From positions 22,087-86,086 of the forward strand of contig NZ_JAPSLH010000007.1 of the NCBI RefSeq assembly GCF_031180965.1: DNA of 64,000 nt. Reading direction: 5' to 3'. The notes under the pieces were generated by a model that was given only the letters and a program-made list of their open reading frames with translations, ran no database searches and was not told the origin of the DNA. The stretch is from Chelativorans sp. (GTDB lineage Bacteria; Pseudomonadota; Alphaproteobacteria; Rhizobiales; Rhizobiaceae). Below are positions 18,350 through 30,789 of the stretch, piece after piece (position 1 is the stretch's first letter; each line of letters begins with the position of its first letter). The translations under genes and the position numbers were made by a program.

Positions 18350-19045
18350 CTACGACACCCGCACCAGCGGCGGCGGCGTATCGCTGCCGAACTCGGCGAT
18401 CACCGTCTCGCCGCCGACAGCCACCTGGCCGACAGCCACGCGAGGCCGCACCTGCGGTGGGAGATAGACGTCGACACGCGAGCCGAAGCGGATGAGGCCG
18501 AACCGCTCGCCGACCGAGATCTCGCCCGGCGCCTCGGCCCAGCAGAGGATGCGCCGGGCAATCAGCCCGGCGATCTGCACCACGGCGACCGCTCCGTGCG
18601 GGCTCTCGATGACCAGACTGTTGCGCTCGTTCTCCGTGCTCGCCTTGTCCAGATCGGCGTTCAGGAACTTGCCAGGGCGGTGCTCAATGAGCGAGATGCG
18701 CCCGCGCCCCGGTGCGCGGTTGATATGGCAGGAGAAGACGTTCATGAAGACGGAGATGCGCGTCATCTCCCCGGAAAGGCCCAGTTCCGCAGGCGGGATG
18801 GCCGGACCTACAGAGGAGACGATGCCGTCCGCGGGCGCGATCACCAGCCGGTCGTCAACGGGCGTGACGCGCGGCGGGTCACGGAAGAAATAGGCGCACC
18901 AGGCCGTCAGCAGAAGCCCGATCCAGAACAGCGGCTCCCAGATCAGGCCAAGAATGACGGAGCCGATGGCAAAGCCGGCTATGAAGCGATAGCCCTCGCG
19001 GTGGATGGGAACCAGCGAGTTTCTGATCGTGTCGGCTAGGCTCAT
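18350..19045 (-). CDS. psd: Phosphatidylserine decarboxylase proenzyme
   Basis: This 231-residue short-form decarboxylase converts phosphatidylserine to phosphatidylethanolamine at the inner membrane. It cleaves itself at Gly-Ser in [11 protein letters not shown] (about residues 188-198), and the new N-terminal Ser becomes the pyruvoyl cofactor. The hydrophobic N-terminal segment ([16 protein letters not shown]), APADG and [14 protein letters not shown] motifs are typical. It is the first gene of the psd-pssA pair. The C-terminal alpha chain is about 40 residues. Confidence 0.95.
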   Translation of the reverse strand: MSLADTIRNSLVPIHREGYRFIAGFAIGSVILGLIWEPLFWIGLLLTAWCAYFFRDPPRVTPVDDRLVIAPADGIVSSVGPAIPPAELGLSGEMTRISVFMNVFSCHINRAPGRGRISLIEHRPGKFLNADLDKASTENERNSLVIESPHGAVAVVQIAGLIARRILCWAEAPGEISVGERFGLIRFGSRVDVYLPPQVRPRVAVGQVAVGGETVIAEFGSDTPPPLVRVS

Positions 19046-19162
19046 GATCCTCCGCGCCCTGGGCTGCCTTAGGTGTTGATCTCCTATCGGAAAGGACCGG
19101 ATGCTGCAACGCGGGGCATGATTGCGCCGGAACCGGCGAACCCGGGCGAGCCTCCGACGTGC

Positions 19163-20110
19163 TTACCGCCCCGCCTCCGTCAAAAGCTGCAGGTCATCTT
19201 CGCTCAGCTGCAGCCTCGCCCCGCGCATGAGGCTTTCAAGCTGGCGGACCGAGGTGGCTGAGGCGATGGGCGCGGCGACACCGGGTTGCGCATTGATCCA
19301 GGCGAGCGCGATCTCCGCATGCGCCGCACCCGTGCTCTCGGCCACCTTGTCCATGGCCTCCAGGATGCGCATCCCCCTAGCGTCCAGATATTTCGCCACA
19401 CCCTGTCCGCGCGGGCTTTGGCCAAGATCCCCCTCGGACCGGTATTTTCCCGTCAGAAAGCCTGAGGCCAGCGAGTAATAGGGTATGAGGCTCAAGCCCT
19501 CTTTCAGAACGAGCTCCTGAACTTCCCCCTCGAACTTGTCGCGGGTGTAGAGATTGTATTCGTTCTGCAGCGTCTGGTAACGCGGCAGGCCTTTTTCCCT
19601 GGACGTGGCGAGCGCTTCGCCCAGCAGCTTCGCATCATAGTTGGAAGCGCCGACATAGCGGACCTTTCCGGCCTTGATCAGCCGGTCATAGGCCGAAAGC
19701 GTCTCCTCATGGGTCACCGTCGGATCGGGCCAATGGCTCTGGTAGAGATCGATATAGTCCGTCTGCAGGCGCGTCAGCGAGGCCTCGACCTCCTTTTCGA
19801 TCCACTTGGCCGAGAGGTCCTTCTTCCCCTGGCCCATATCGGAGCCAACCTTGGTGAAGATGTGCACCTTGTCCCGGTTTCCGCGCGCCTTCACCCAGCG
19901 GCCGATGATCTTCTCGCTTTCGCTGTCATTCCCCGGCACCCAGCGGGAATAGGAATCGGCGGTGTCGATGGCCGTAAAGCCTTCGGCAACGAACGCGTCG
20001 AAGACCGCAAAGGACGCCTTCTCGTCGGCGGTCCAGCCGACCACGTTCGTACCGAGCACAAGCGGCGCGATCTGGATTTCGGTTTGGCCAAGGCGGCGAA
20101 GCATCATCAT
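19163..20110 (-). CDS. Aldo/keto reductase
   Basis: This 315-residue AKR-superfamily oxidoreductase has the catalytic Asp/Tyr pair in AIDTADSYSRWVPG (about residues 47-60), the Lys in HIFTKVGSDMG and the His in LYQSHWPD. The cofactor end (PIASATSVRQLESLM) is complete. Three ATG codons lie in a row at the start, so the exact first residue is open. The substrate is not predictable. It sits between psd and the Atm1-type exporter on the same strand, with gaps of ~60-115 bp, so it is probably its own unit. Confidence 0.88.
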   Translation of the reverse strand: MMMLRRLGQTEIQIAPLVLGTNVVGWTADEKASFAVFDAFVAEGFTAIDTADSYSRWVPGNDSESEKIIGRWVKARGNRDKVHIFTKVGSDMGQGKKDLSAKWIEKEVEASLTRLQTDYIDLYQSHWPDPTVTHEETLSAYDRLIKAGKVRYVGASNYDAKLLGEALATSREKGLPRYQTLQNEYNLYTRDKFEGEVQELVLKEGLSLIPYYSLASGFLTGKYRSEGDLGQSPRGQGVAKYLDARGMRILEAMDKVAESTGAAHAEIALAWINAQPGVAAPIASATSVRQLESLMRGARLQLSEDDLQLLTEAGR

Positions 20111-20170
20111 ACGATCTCCTGAAAGACGGCTCGCGCTAACATAGAGGCGCCGGCCGCCATGTCGACGTCT

Positions 20171-22045
20171 CTAGTAGCTCGGCACCTTGCGCACAACCAC
20201 GCCCATCTCGTCCGTCTCGCGGGCGCGCCGCAGGCGCTCCTCCGCCTCGTCCGCCTCGCGCTGGCGGGCCCACATATCGGCGTAGAGCCCGCCCGCGTCG
20301 AGCAGCGCGCGATGCGTGCCGCGCTCGGCGATGCGCCCATCCTTGAGCACAATGATCTCGTCGGCGCGGATCACGGTGGAAAGCCGATGGGCGATGACGA
20401 GCGTCGTGCGGCCCTGGCTCACCAAATCGAGAGCGGCCTGGATCTCCTGCTCCGTATGAGTGTCCAAGGCGGAGGTCGCCTCGTCGAGAATCAGGATCGG
20501 CGGCGCCTTCAGGATGGTGCGGGCGATCGCCACGCGCTGCTTCTCGCCACCCGACAGTTTCAGGCCGCGCTCGCCGACCATGGTCTCGTAGCCCTCCGGC
20601 AGACTTTCCACGAAAGTGCTGATCTGCGCCAGTTCCGCCGCCCGCCGCACTTCTTCCTCCGTCGCATCCGGGCGGCCGTAGCGGATATTGTAGGCGATCG
20701 TGTCGTTGAAGAGCACCGTGTCCTGCGGAACCATGCCGATAGCCGCCCGTAGGCTTTTCTGGGTCACATCGCGTATGTCCTGCCCATCGACAAGGATTGC
20801 CCCCTCCTGGATATCGTAGAAGCGGAAGAGCAGGCGCGAAATCGTCGACTTGCCCGCTCCCGAAGGGCCGACCACCGCCACCGTCTTGCCGGCGGGGATC
20901 TCCAAGCTGATGCCTTTCAGGATCGGGCGCGCCGGGTCATAGGCGAAGACGACGTTCTCGAAGCGCACATGGCCTTGCATCACACGCAGCGGCCTTGCGC
21001 CCGGGCGGTCCTTCACCTCCGGCGGAACGTCGAGCAGGTCGAACATCTGCTCGATGTCGGTCAGCCCCTGGCGGATCTCCCTGTACATGAAGCCGATGAA
21101 GTTGAGCGGCACGGAAAGCTGCATCAGCATCGTGTTGATGAAGACGAAATCGCCGATCGTTTGCGTGCCGCGCGTCACTTCCCAGGCGGACAGCGCCATG
21201 GAGGCCATCATGCCCAGCCCGAAGATCACGCCCTGGCCGAAATTGAGCCAGCCGAGCGAAGTCCAGGTCTTCGTCGCCGCTTCCTCGTAGCGCGCCATGG
21301 AGCTGTCGAAGCGCCGGGCCTCCATGTCCTCGTTGTTGAAATATTTGACCGTCTCGAAATTGAGGAGCGAATCGATCGCCTTGGTGTTCGCCTCCGTGTC
21401 GGAGTCGTTCATCTGCCGACGGATATGGATCCGCCACTCGCTGGCCTTGATAGTGAACCAGACATAGAGCCAGACCGTGACGGCCATGATGGCCACGTAG
21501 AGCCAGCCATAGTTGACGGCGAAGATCGCCGCCACGAGCGCGAACTCGATCATGGTCGGCACGGCGCTCAAGAGCGCCAGCCGGACGATGGATTCGATGC
21601 CCTTCACGCCGCGCTCGATGACGCGGGAAAGCCCTCCCGTTTTGCGCTCCAGATGGAAGCGCAGCGACAGCGAATGCATATGCACGAAGGTGCGATGGGC
21701 GAGCTGGCGCACCGCGTGCTGCCCAACCCGGGCGAAGAGCGCGTTGTTGAACTGGTCGAAGCCGATCTGCACGATGCGGCTGATGTTATACGCAACGACC
21801 AGAATGATCGGGGTCGCCAGGGCGATCGGCAGGTAGTCGGGCAGCGGCTTGTCCGACAGCGCGTTGGTCGCCCATTTGTAGAAGAAGGGGACGAAGACCA
21901 GCACCACCTCGGCAACGACGAGGAAGAAGCCCGCAATCGCCACCCGCATCTTCAGGTCGGGCCGGTCGCTCGGCCACATATAGGGCCAGAGATTGGCCAG
22001 GGTGCGGTGGAGGGAGGTATCGGCGGAAACGGTCTTTTGGGCCAT
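20171..22045 (-). CDS. Atm1-type heavy-metal/thiol ABC exporter
   Basis: This 624-residue half transporter has a transmembrane domain in the first ~330 residues, then an ATPase domain with Walker A VGPSGAGKST, signature LSGGEKQRVAIA and Walker B ILILDEATSALD. It fits the Atm1/HMT1/ABCB7 group, whose bacterial members export glutathione-metal conjugates. The MAQKTVSADTSLH start at 22045 lies four bases after the arsR stop; an earlier in-frame ATG would overlap arsR and is rejected. Pairing with an ArsR repressor suggests metal-induced export. The tail (DEMGVVVRKVPSY) is rich in charge. Confidence 0.9.
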   Translation of the reverse strand: MAQKTVSADTSLHRTLANLWPYMWPSDRPDLKMRVAIAGFFLVVAEVVLVFVPFFYKWATNALSDKPLPDYLPIALATPIILVVAYNISRIVQIGFDQFNNALFARVGQHAVRQLAHRTFVHMHSLSLRFHLERKTGGLSRVIERGVKGIESIVRLALLSAVPTMIEFALVAAIFAVNYGWLYVAIMAVTVWLYVWFTIKASEWRIHIRRQMNDSDTEANTKAIDSLLNFETVKYFNNEDMEARRFDSSMARYEEAATKTWTSLGWLNFGQGVIFGLGMMASMALSAWEVTRGTQTIGDFVFINTMLMQLSVPLNFIGFMYREIRQGLTDIEQMFDLLDVPPEVKDRPGARPLRVMQGHVRFENVVFAYDPARPILKGISLEIPAGKTVAVVGPSGAGKSTISRLLFRFYDIQEGAILVDGQDIRDVTQKSLRAAIGMVPQDTVLFNDTIAYNIRYGRPDATEEEVRRAAELAQISTFVESLPEGYETMVGERGLKLSGGEKQRVAIARTILKAPPILILDEATSALDTHTEQEIQAALDLVSQGRTTLVIAHRLSTVIRADEIIVLKDGRIAERGTHRALLDAGGLYADMWARQREADEAEERLRRARETDEMGVVVRKVPSY

Positions 22046-22049
22046 CGGC

Positions 22050-22406
22050 TCAGATTTTCTCTTTCTGGGCCGGGGCGGCACCGGCGGCGCAGTCGGAAAG
22101 GAAGGCGTTGACGGCGCCCGACAGCGCCAGAAGCGCCTCACGATCCACCGCGTAGTTGGAGCGCTGGCCCTCCGGCCGGACGCGAACCAGCCCGGCCTCC
22201 AATAGCACCTTCAGATGCTGTGACACGGTCGACTGGGCAAGGGGAAGCTTGCCGACCACGTCCTTGCAGCAGCAGGCGTCAACGCCGGAAAGATGGCGCA
22301 GGATCTCGATACGGACCGGGTGGGCAAGCGCGGCGAGGCCGCGCGCGAGATCCTTCGACGCGCAGCAGCGGGTTTCGGAAGCATGTGGCTCGTGTGAAGC
22401 TTTCAT
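22050..22406 (-). CDS. ArsR-family metalloregulator
   Basis: This 118-residue winged-helix repressor has the helix-turn-helix PLAQSTVSQHLKVLLEAGLV. The DACCCKD segment (C45-C47) aligns with the ELCVCD metal site of ArsR, and a further Cys pair (C14, C15) lies near the N end. As(III)/Sb(III) or another thiophilic ion is the likely signal by analogy. The ATG at 22406 lies inside a large palindrome (22400-22432), so repressor binding would cover the start itself. There is no clear ribosome binding site. The gene leads directly into the Atm1-type exporter, with four bases between. Confidence 0.9.
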   Translation of the reverse strand: MKASHEPHASETRCCASKDLARGLAALAHPVRIEILRHLSGVDACCCKDVVGKLPLAQSTVSQHLKVLLEAGLVRVRPEGQRSNYAVDREALLALSGAVNAFLSDCAAGAAPAQKEKI

Positions 22407-22432
22407 CGTCTATCGCCGATAAACGATGAAAG
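22400..22432. promoter_or_regulatory. ArsR operator palindrome over the arsR start
   Basis: Outer arms CTTTCATCGT (22400-22409) and ACGATGAAAG (22423-22432) are perfect complements. An inner pair TATCG/CGATA (22411-22415 and 22417-22421) is centred on one base. Only one position pair in the 33-bp element is mismatched. The arsR ATG is in the left arm. Autoregulatory ArsR operators of this size are common; the overlap with the start is the odd part. Confidence 0.8.
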
Positions 22433-22494
22433 GCGGAATTGCAATAGAAGTGCCCGTCTCGGCGGGTAGCTTCGGCTTTGCGGTGGAAGCCTGC

Positions 22495-24615
22495 CTAACG
22501 GCTTTGCGCGCGCTCCGCAGCCTTGCCCGGCGCCACAGCCTGTCCGTCGATAGCGCTGAGATCCGCGCTCTCGCCTTCCTCGGTCTTTTCCGGCACGGTA
22601 AAGATCTGGCCCGGCCAGATGCGGTCCGGGTCCCTGATCTGCTGCTGGTTGGCGAGGTAGATGGTCGTATAGCGGACGCCTCGGCCGTAGACCCGGCGGG
22701 ATATCTGCCAGAGCGTATCGCCGCGTCGGATGATGACTGCGCCATCCACCGGCTGCAGCGCCGGCGCGACCATTTCGGGGACGGTGTCTTGCGAAGCTTC
22801 GTCCGGCGCAGCAGGCGCTGGCGGCGGCATCGTGGCCAATGGCGGCGATCCCGGTGCGGCGGTAGCCGGCGTGCCTGAGGCAGCGGCCGGCGGAACGGCC
22901 TGGGCGGGCTCCTCTGCCCGGGGCGGCGCCGCGGGCGCGCCGGTCTCCGCCCGCGAAACCTGACCAGCGCTGGACGCCTGCGGCGGCGGCGTCATTGCGG
23001 GCGGCGGTGGCGATCCAGGGTCGGCCGGCGCGGACGAATCGGAGGCAGCGACCCGCGGAGCCTCATCCGGCTCCCCCGTCCCCTGAGACGCTGCAGGCGC
23101 TGCGGTGTCGGCGCGCGCGACCTGCCCAGCGCCGGACGGCTGCGCAGGCGCTTGATCGCTGACGGCCGGAGCAGGCTGATCGGCAGCGCTATCGGCCGGC
23201 TGGCCTGCCGCCGCATCCGGATCTGCGGGCATATTCGTCGCTGCGGGAGCGGGATTCGGCTGCTGCGCTCCCTCGCCGGCAGGCGCGGGGGCAGGCGTCT
23301 CGGCGACGGTTGCTTCGCTGCTCTCCTGCGGCGCTGCGCCCCGCGCCATCGCATCCGGCGCCACCGCGGCAATATTGTCGCCCTGGGGCCGCTGGAAAGG
23401 AACGGCCGCGCGGGCGATGACCGTCGTCCCGTCCTGCCCCAGCACATCGGCCCGGATGATATAGTCGCCTACCGGAAGGTCGCGCTCTGCCTCAACGAGA
23501 AAGCGGCCGTCCGGAGACGCCGTCGCCTGACCGAGCAGGATGTCGTTGGCATAGACGCGCAGGAGGCTTCCGGGGCTGGCGCTGCCGGCGACGAACACCT
23601 CCCGGCCGTCGATCTCCACCGCCTCGATGAAGGGCGGCGCGTCCTTCGCCGGCGCGGGCAGCGCCTCGCCGACGGGGGCGTGGGGGCTCGGCTCGGCCGT
23701 GGGTGCTTGCTCAATGGCGGCCTGCTGCGAAGATGGCGGTTCAGTGGAGGCCACCTGATCGCCGGCCTCCGCGGGCCGTCCGGGCTCTGCCGGTGCGTCC
23801 TGAGGCTGCGCCTCCGCCACGGCAGATGCTCCTCCATCGCCAGTCGGCTCTCCCGCCGGCGCGGCGTGCTCGGGAGCGGCCGGGGCCTCGGCCATCGCTG
23901 CTTCTCCGGCGGGCTGAGGCGGCGCATCTGTCGGTGCCGATTCCGGGCTTTCGGCCGGCGCGGCATCGGCGCGAGCCTGCTGCTGCGGTTCCTTGGCGGC
24001 TCCCGGAGCTGAAGCTTGGGGCGGCGGAGCGGAGATGAGCCGGCTCGGCTCGCCCGGTTGCTGTACCAGGGCAACGAGCTGCCCGCTCTCGTCAGAGGGG
24101 ACCGAGACGATGGCGGTCTCCAGCGAGGTCGCCGCCATGTTCTCACCCGATGTGGCGCGAAGCACGATATTGTGCTCGCCTGGCTTGAGCGGCTCATCGA
24201 GAACCGCGACGAAATCTCCCGTGGGGCCGGCTATCGTCCGCGCCAGCACCGAGGAGCCGTTCAGCACCTCCACCTCGGCGCCGGGGGCGGCGCGGCCGGC
24301 CACGACCAGCGAGCCGTCAGGCTCCGCGCGCAGAAGATCGAAGGAGGGGACGACCACTTCCTGCCTTGCCGCAGCGGCGGCAGGCTCGCCCGCATTTCCT
24401 GCCCCTTGGCCGGCCGGCGATTCCTGACGAGCCTCCTGCGTCCCTGCCGGCGCGCGCGCCTCCGGCTTCTGCGTCGGAGCGTCCTGCACCCGGGCCACAC
24501 GGTCGGGCGATTGCCCCGAACCCGTGTCGAACATGCCGGTCAGATAAGCGGTCCCTGCGCCGCCAATCAGGATGGCGGCGACGAAAAGCAGAATCCTCAA
24601 GGCAGTATTGGACAT
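22495..24615 (-). CDS. Membrane-anchored LysM protein with Ig-like repeats
   Basis: This 706-residue protein has an N-terminal membrane anchor (ALRILLFVAAILIGGAGTAY, residues 4-23) and then a periplasmic region very rich in Ala, Pro and Glu. Two similar beta-rich modules (about residues 95-170 and 330-400) share the pattern VAGRAAPGAEVEVLNGSSVL / VAGSASPGSLLRVYANDILL. A C-terminal LysM domain (IRRGDTLWQISRRVYGRG...) binds peptidoglycan. Such proteins recur near arsR-like and rarD genes in Mesorhizobium relatives. A role as an envelope scaffold is inferred; no enzyme domain is visible. The Pro/Ala linkers vary and repeat. Confidence 0.8.
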   Translation of the reverse strand: MSNTALRILLFVAAILIGGAGTAYLTGMFDTGSGQSPDRVARVQDAPTQKPEARAPAGTQEARQESPAGQGAGNAGEPAAAAARQEVVVPSFDLLRAEPDGSLVVAGRAAPGAEVEVLNGSSVLARTIAGPTGDFVAVLDEPLKPGEHNIVLRATSGENMAATSLETAIVSVPSDESGQLVALVQQPGEPSRLISAPPPQASAPGAAKEPQQQARADAAPAESPESAPTDAPPQPAGEAAMAEAPAAPEHAAPAGEPTGDGGASAVAEAQPQDAPAEPGRPAEAGDQVASTEPPSSQQAAIEQAPTAEPSPHAPVGEALPAPAKDAPPFIEAVEIDGREVFVAGSASPGSLLRVYANDILLGQATASPDGRFLVEAERDLPVGDYIIRADVLGQDGTTVIARAAVPFQRPQGDNIAAVAPDAMARGAAPQESSEATVAETPAPAPAGEGAQQPNPAPAATNMPADPDAAAGQPADSAADQPAPAVSDQAPAQPSGAGQVARADTAAPAASQGTGEPDEAPRVAASDSSAPADPGSPPPPAMTPPPQASSAGQVSRAETGAPAAPPRAEEPAQAVPPAAASGTPATAAPGSPPLATMPPPAPAAPDEASQDTVPEMVAPALQPVDGAVIIRRGDTLWQISRRVYGRGVRYTTIYLANQQQIRDPDRIWPGQIFTVPEKTEEGESADLSAIDGQAVAPGKAAERAQSR

Positions 24616-24767
24616 CGCAGTCTCGTGGTTATTCTCTGCGGTCTAGACCTTTTTAACCACGTCGACAAGGCAAAGACCCCGGAACACCCTGGTTTTGCAG
24701 GGTTTGCAGCCAGCGCCGTTCTTTCCGCGATATGAGGCTCCCTTCCTTCAGAGGGAGGGACCCACCA

Positions 24768-25691
24768 TCATCGAGCCTCCCTGGAGACCAGAGCCCTCAG
24801 CATCGGCCAGGTGTAAAGCGCAAGAGCCATCCAGATCAGCACGAATGCGATGGCGCGCACGGTGCTGAACGGCTCCCTGAAGAAGAACACGGCGATGACG
24901 AAGACCATGCTCGGCGCGATATACTGCATGATGCCGATCGTCGCGTAGCGCAGGAGCTTGGCGCCGAAGGCGTAGAGCAGGAGCGGGCCTGCCGTCACGG
25001 GCCCGCAGGCAAGGAGAAGAGCGATGTCGGCCGGCCGGTCGAGGCGGAAATGGCTCTCCCCCGTCCATTGCAGCCAGAGGATATAGGCGAGCACCAGAGG
25101 GCAAAGCATCAGCACTTCCAGGAAAAAGCCCTGGCTCGGGCCGATGGGCAACGTCTTGCGCAGGAAGCCGTAGAAGGCGAAGGAAAAGGCAAGCACCAGG
25201 GATATCCAGGGTACGCCGCCGCCATCGAGCGTAAGCACCAGGACGGCCACCGCGGCCAGCGCCACCGCCACGATCTGCAGGCTGCTCAGGCGCTCGCGCA
25301 GGAAGATGGCCGCCAGGGCAATAGAGACCAGCGGATTGATGTAGTAGCCAAGCGCGGTCTCGAGCGCGCGGTCAGTCGCGACCGCCCAGACATAGACGCC
25401 CCAATTCACCGTGATGATAGAGGCCGTCAGCGCCGCCATCAGCAGCGTGCGCGGGGATCGGAATGCCCGCTTCACATCGTCTGTGCGGCGCAGAAGGAGG
25501 AGCACGGCGCCCGCGATCGGCACGGACCAGAGGATGCGGTGCGCTATCACCTCCAGCGCGGGTATGTGGTCGACCAGCTTCAGGAACAGGGGCAAAAGGC
25601 CCCAGAGGAAATAGGCGGAAAAGGCGAAGAGGAAGCCGCGCATGGCCTCGCCCTCGTCGACGGGCGCCGCCGCCCTGACCGTATCAGCCAT
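24768..25691 (-). CDS. rarD: EamA-family permease RarD
   Basis: This 307-residue inner-membrane protein has ten hydrophobic segments in two EamA repeats. RarD features are FAFSAYFLWGLLPLFLKLV at the start and LQWTGESHFRL in the middle. E. coli RarD was named for chloramphenicol sensitivity; the true substrate is unknown. It starts nine bases after the cimA stop on the same strand and may be co-transcribed with it. The 152-bp gap to the LysM gene has a CTCCCT/AGGGAG hairpin near 24731 without a T run. Confidence 0.92.
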   Translation of the reverse strand: MADTVRAAAPVDEGEAMRGFLFAFSAYFLWGLLPLFLKLVDHIPALEVIAHRILWSVPIAGAVLLLLRRTDDVKRAFRSPRTLLMAALTASIITVNWGVYVWAVATDRALETALGYYINPLVSIALAAIFLRERLSSLQIVAVALAAVAVLVLTLDGGGVPWISLVLAFSFAFYGFLRKTLPIGPSQGFFLEVLMLCPLVLAYILWLQWTGESHFRLDRPADIALLLACGPVTAGPLLLYAFGAKLLRYATIGIMQYIAPSMVFVIAVFFFREPFSTVRAIAFVLIWMALALYTWPMLRALVSREAR

Positions 25692-25700
25692 GTCCGATTT

Positions 25701-27311
25701 CTACTCGGCCGCCAGGCCGGTCCTTTCCCGGTTCTTCACCAGCTTATAGACGACGGAATCCATCAGGGCCTGGAAGGACGCGTCGATGATGTTGTCCGAC
25801 ACGCCGACGGTCCACCAGCGCTCGCCGGTCGAATCATGCGACTCGATCAGCACGCGCGTGATCGCCTCGGTGCCGCCATTGAGGATGCGCACCTTGTAAT
25901 CCGTCAGCGCGAGGTCGGCAATCTCGCCCTGATACTTGCCCAGGTCCTTCCGCAGCGCGATGTCGAGGGCGTTCACAGGGCCGTGTCCCTCCGCCACCGA
26001 AAGCCGCGTTTCGCCATCGACCGTCACCCGCACCACGGCCTCGGAGACCGTCTTCAAATTGCCGCGCGCGTCGAAGCGGCGCTCCACCATGCAGCGGAAC
26101 CCGTCCACGCGGAAGAATTCCGGCACCCGCCCGAGGATGCGCCGGGCGAGCAATTCAAAGCTCGCATCCGCGCCCTCATAGGCGTAGCCCTGCGCCTCGC
26201 GCTCCTTGACCAGCGAAATCAGCGTATCGAGCCGAGGATCGGTCTTGTCCACGAGGATGCCGCGCCGCTTGAGCTCGGCCAGGAAATTCGACTTGCCGCC
26301 CTGGTCCGAGACCATCAGGCGGCGGGTATTGCCGACCTTCTCCGGAGCGACATGCTCGTAGGTCTGTGGGTCCTTCAGGATCGCCGAGGCATGAATGCCG
26401 GCCTTTGTGGCGAAGGCCGAGGCGCCGACATAGGGCGCCTGCGGGTCGGGCGCCCGGTTCAGGAGCTCGTCGAAGGCATGCGAGACCCGCGAAATGCCCT
26501 CGAGCCCGGCCTTGGAGATGCCGGTCACGAAACGGTCCGCATAGGCGGGCTTCAGCATGAGCGTCGGGATAATGGTGACAAGATTGGCGTTGCCACAGCG
26601 CTCACCGATGCCGTTCAGCGTCCCCTGGATCTGCCGTGCCCCTGCTTCGACCGCTGCCAGCGAATTCGCCACCGCCTGGCCCGTGTCGTCATGGGCGTGG
26701 ATGCCGAGATGGCTGCCCGGAATGCCCGCTGCGATCACAGCGGTGACGATCTCCCGCACCTCGGCCGGTTGCGCGCCGCCATTGGTGTCGCAGAGCACCA
26801 CCCAGCGGCAGCCCGCCTCATAAGCGGCCAGCGCGCAGGCCACCGCATAGGACGGATTGGCTTTGTAGCCGTCGAAGAAATGCTCGCAGTCGACCAGCGC
26901 CTCCTTGCCGGCCGCGCGCGCGGCGGCGACCGAGGCGCGGATCGCCTCCAGGTTCTCCTCATTCGTGGCGCCAAGCGCCACGCGCACGTGATAATCCCAG
27001 CTTTTGGCAACGAAGCAGATGGCGTCGCTCGACGCCTGGGTGAGCGCCGCCAAGCCCGGATCATTGGCGGCGGAAACGCCCGGGCGCTTCGTCATGCCGA
27101 AGGCGACGAAGCGCGCACGGCGCGTGCGCTTGCGGGAGAAGAACTCCGTGTCAGTCGGATTGGCGCCCGGGTAGCCGCCCTCCACATAGTCAACGCCCAA
27201 CTCCTCCAGAAGTGCGGCGATGGCGATCTTGTCCTCGACAGAAAAATCCACCCCCGGCGTCTGCTGACCGTCGCGCAGCGTCGTGTCGAAGAGATAGATG
27301 CGTTCCTTCAT
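25701..27311 (-). CDS. cimA: (R)-citramalate synthase
   Basis: This 536-residue member of the HMGL-like/LeuA family condenses pyruvate with acetyl-CoA to citramalate, a threonine-independent route to isoleucine. The catalytic domain starts LFDTTLRDGQQTPGV (residues 7-21), followed by the metal-site HAHDDTG segment and GTLNGIGERCGNAN near 230-245. The C-terminal ~120 residues form the LeuA dimer/allosteric domain. The length and DGQQTPGVDFS pattern fit CimA better than LeuA. I chose the start at 27311 (MKERIYLF) because conservation begins there. Confidence 0.9.
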   Translation of the reverse strand: MKERIYLFDTTLRDGQQTPGVDFSVEDKIAIAALLEELGVDYVEGGYPGANPTDTEFFSRKRTRRARFVAFGMTKRPGVSAANDPGLAALTQASSDAICFVAKSWDYHVRVALGATNEENLEAIRASVAAARAAGKEALVDCEHFFDGYKANPSYAVACALAAYEAGCRWVVLCDTNGGAQPAEVREIVTAVIAAGIPGSHLGIHAHDDTGQAVANSLAAVEAGARQIQGTLNGIGERCGNANLVTIIPTLMLKPAYADRFVTGISKAGLEGISRVSHAFDELLNRAPDPQAPYVGASAFATKAGIHASAILKDPQTYEHVAPEKVGNTRRLMVSDQGGKSNFLAELKRRGILVDKTDPRLDTLISLVKEREAQGYAYEGADASFELLARRILGRVPEFFRVDGFRCMVERRFDARGNLKTVSEAVVRVTVDGETRLSVAEGHGPVNALDIALRKDLGKYQGEIADLALTDYKVRILNGGTEAITRVLIESHDSTGERWWTVGVSDNIIDASFQALMDSVVYKLVKNRERTGLAAE

Positions 27312-27363
27312 GCGGACACCTTTGTGCGCCGCGCCCCAGATTGCGAGGGGGTGCAAAGCCTCG

Positions 27364-28808
<1,445 letters not shown>

Positions 28809-28913
28809 CGCTCCTCCTCCTGAAATGCTGGGCGCCACGCGGCATCGTCCGCCACGAGCCCGGCAGCGGTGACGATGTGGCGGCAGGGCAGAGGGGGGTG
28901 AATAGCGAAGGGA

Positions 28914-30437
<1,524 letters not shown>

Positions 30438-30789
30438 GCCCGATCCATCCTTGCGAACAGCCATGCGGATGCTCCGGCCTGCTGGCCTGGGCGTTTTTCG
30501 TATCGGGAAGGAGGAGGCGAAAACGACCGGACCAGCGGAGAGCGCTAGCCGATAATGCAGATGTCGATAATGGCGGTGAGCGTTTTCATCGCCCGTCTTA
30601 TCGCCTCCGCCGCCGGTTCCGTCAAGCACCGAGTGAGCGCCCCTGTGTTCGACGCGCCACACCCCGTGAACGAAGTGTTAAGCTCGCGCTCGCAATCTGC
30701 TGGAGGGACTAGGCGCGCGTGCCGGAGACATGATTTCGTCGGAATCGATGAGCATTTGCGCGTCAGCAACGCACACCCAGGCAAAAACC
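30438..30789. other. 352-bp gap upstream of cysS
   Basis: The gap separates cysS from the small plus-strand gene at 30790. It contains short direct repeats of GATAATG-like words (about 30550-30575) and scattered start/stop codons, but no tRNA, clear terminator or long inverted repeat. Both genes may take promoters from it; no convincing -35/-10 pair was found. Confidence 0.6.
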
